The notes below the pieces were generated by a model, which saw nothing but the letters and a program-made list of their open reading frames with translations, did not search any database and had not been told where the DNA came from. DNA of 39,903 nucleotides, from assembly GCA_948466395.1 (NCBI GenBank), contig CAOKAG010000010.1:1-39903 (forward strand). The letters run 5' to 3'. This stretch comes from an uncultured Mycoplasmatota bacterium (GTDB lineage: Bacteria; Bacillota_I; Bacilli_A; RF39; UBA660). This document shows positions 38,121-39,903 of this stretch, piece after piece. Position 1 is the stretch's first letter. Every line of letters begins with the position of its first letter. Both the position numbers and the translations under genes were made by a program.

Positions 38121-39311
38121 TTAAATATTATCTAATGACTCTAATAGTAAAAAATCTTTTAATTTTATATGAGTTACCATGCTTGTAGAGTAATCAATCT
38201 CATCATTTGTTATAATGACTTTTTTTATCGTATTATCTAAGTTTTTGAATGCATTAAATTCTCTATTGTATGTTTTTTCATCAGCAATACTATAAGCAAC
38301 TTGAATATAATATTGCTTATTATCTTTAAAAATTAAAAAATCAATTTCTTTATCATTATTGTGAAATACATTAATATTGTAACCCATAAAAAGTAATTCA
38401 TTATATACTATGTTTTCTAAGTTATGAGTTAAATCATAACGATTGTCCATACATCTAATAGAGTTAAAAGCAACATCAGAATTATATATTTTAAAATAAT
38501 AAGCTAGTTCATTTTTAGTTTTGGTAGAATATGGTTTTATTCTTTCAATAATATAGGCTTCTTCTAAATAATTCAAATACTTAATAATTGTGTTAATAGA
38601 GCCATCAATGTGCTCATTTTTTAAGTAGCCTTCTATAGAACGAGCAGAAAAAATTCTAGAATTGGATTTTAAAACATAATTTGTAATTCTTTTAAAAAGT
38701 TCCATGTTTTGTATTTTAAATCTACTGATCAAATCTTTTTCAACAATAGAACTATTAATTTCATTTAAATATTTAATTTTGTCTGCTTCTTTTTGAAATT
38801 CAAATCTTTTAGGAAATCCTCCCCAGATCAAATAGTCCATAATACTACAACTAATTTTTAATTCTTGGCAATATTCCATTATCTCTTTATAAACAAATGG
38901 TCTAATCTGAAATGAAACATATCTTCCACTAAATTCTTTTGTAAACTCATTTGATAGTAGTTTAGAATTAGATCCAGTAATAAATACAGAGTGATTATCT
39001 AATCTTAAAGTTTTACAAGCAAGTTGCCAATCTTTAACTTCCTGAATTTCATCAAAAAACAAATAGTTTTTTCCATTTTTTCTATTTTTATTTATATACT
39101 CTAGTAATTGTTTGGCGTTTGAAATGGTAGATATAATTCTTTCATCTTCAAAATTCAAATAAATAACATTATCACTTTTATTTTTAATTTCTTCCATAAT
39201 TTGTTCTAAAATAATAGATTTACCAGATCTTCTAATTCCCATAATAATTTTAATTAAGTCTGAATCATAAAATCCTCGAATTTGTTCTAAATAGTGTTCT
39301 CTTTTTATCAT
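38121..39311 (-). CDS. AAA_14/DUF4143 ATPase
   Basis: IIMGIRRSGKSIILEQI, NYLFFDEIQEVKDWQ, VFITGSNSKLLSNEFTKEFSGRYVSFQIRPF, C-terminal EIDFLIFKDNKQYYIQVAYS. Confidence 0.93.
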   Translation of the reverse strand: MIKREHYLEQIRGFYDSDLIKIIMGIRRSGKSIILEQIMEEIKNKSDNVIYLNFEDERIISTISNAKQLLEYINKNRKNGKNYLFFDEIQEVKDWQLACKTLRLDNHSVFITGSNSKLLSNEFTKEFSGRYVSFQIRPFVYKEIMEYCQELKISCSIMDYLIWGGFPKRFEFQKEADKIKYLNEINSSIVEKDLISRFKIQNMELFKRITNYVLKSNSRIFSARSIEGYLKNEHIDGSINTIIKYLNYLEEAYIIERIKPYSTKTKNELAYYFKIYNSDVAFNSIRCMDNRYDLTHNLENIVYNELLFMGYNINVFHNNDKEIDFLIFKDNKQYYIQVAYSIADEKTYNREFNAFKNLDNTIKKVIITNDEIDYSTSMVTHIKLKDFLLLESLDNI

Positions 39312-39327
39312 TTAACCACCTTGGCAA

Positions 39328-39357
39328 TATTATACTGAACAATTTTTCATAATTCAA
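39328..39357 (-). promoter_or_regulatory. Promoter of the DUF4143 ATPase gene
   Basis: Minus strand TTGAAT-18 nt-TATAAT, then AAGGTGG RBS and ATG. Confidence 0.6.
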
Positions 39358-39358
39358 T

Positions 39359-39386
39359 AAAATTGTTCAGCGTGCTGAACAATTTT
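39359..39386. promoter_or_regulatory. Perfect 13-bp inverted repeat operator AAAATTGTTCAGC-GT-GCTGAACAATTTT, with extra half-site at 39335..39347
   Basis: Seen directly; abuts the -35 box, and CTGAACAATTTTT falls in the promoter spacer. Confidence 0.85.
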
Positions 39387-39485
39387 GCAAAGAAATAACA
39401 TTTTGTTCAAAATTATTATGTTTAATTAATTAAAATATTTTAAGCCTAATTGTTTAACTTCTAATATAAATTTGAAAATTTTGAA

Positions 39486-39500
39486 AATTAAATCGTCACA
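39486..39500. repeat. 15-bp direct repeat, right copy (AATTAAATCGTCACA)
   Basis: Perfect match to 38094..38108; similarity appears to continue imperfectly beyond it. Confidence 0.85.
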
Positions 39501-39523
39501 TATCCTCACATTTTCTTAATTAT

Positions 39524-39903
39524 CTAAAACATAGTTTTTTCAATTACATAATAAGGAATATCATCAATGTTCATTGTGATTTGTTCCATGGTATCTCTAT
39601 CTCTAATAGTAACCAAACCATTTTCTAACGTCGTATCATCAATGGTAATACAAAATGGAGTACCAATCGCATCTTGCCTTCTATATCTTTTACCAATAGA
39701 GGATGAATCATCCATTGTACACATAAAATAATTATTCAATTTGTCATAAACTTCTTTGGCTTTCTCTGAATGAATCTTTTTAATTAATGGTAATACAGCA
39801 ACTTTATATGGTGCTAATGCTGGATGAAGTTTTAATACATCTCTAATGCTTCCATCATCTAAAGTTTCTTTTTTTAAAGCATCACATAAGAATACAAGCA
39901 TCA
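39524..39903 (-). CDS. glyQS: Glycyl-tRNA synthetase (single-chain type), C-terminal part, truncated by window edge
   Basis: LHPALAPYKVAVLPL, YRRQDAIGTPFCITIDDTTLENGLVTIRDRDTMEQ anticodon-binding domain. Confidence 0.92.
   Translation of the reverse strand, partial: MLVFLCDALKKETLDDGSIRDVLKLHPALAPYKVAVLPLIKKIHSEKAKEVYDKLNNYFMCTMDDSSSIGKRYRRQDAIGTPFCITIDDTTLENGLVTIRDRDTMEQITMNIDDIPYYVIEKTMF

Overview
This is a 39.9 kb AT-rich window, read as a low-GC Firmicute of the Bacilli/Tenericutes type; that placement is inferred from gene content and codon usage. Nearly all genes are on the minus strand. The core (about 3.2-26 kb) is an ordinary origin-proximal block: murD, a MurL-like epimerase, ung, rlmH, a YycJ-type MBL protein, an M23/LysM/G5 peptidase, dnaB, rplI, rpsR, ssb, rpsF, ychF, AbgT, DUF951, MscS, parB, parA, CapA-like and NrnB-like genes. 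From 27 to 33 kb there is a surface-fibre-type locus: an ER-type (SipW-like) signal peptidase, three TasA/camelysin-like exported proteins, and a 702-aa protein made mostly of DGDGKPD repeats. The 33.2-39.5 kb region looks like an eroded mobile-element scar. It holds a decayed IS3-type OrfA, a HerA/VirB4-like ATPase paired with a Cys-rich repeat protein, an AraC regulator, a frameshifted coiled-coil remnant (possibly mobilization protein), an orphan 3' half of tRNA-Cys, and a DUF4143 ATPase gene with a strong palindromic operator flanked by 15-bp direct repeats. At the left edge is a large exported protein whose C-terminus resembles the variable region of a diversity-generating retroelement target. 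Three genes (7.1-7.9, 8.8-9.9 and 24.4-25.0 kb) appear broken when hand-translated. The core gene right of 39.5 kb is the C-terminus of glycyl-tRNA synthetase.
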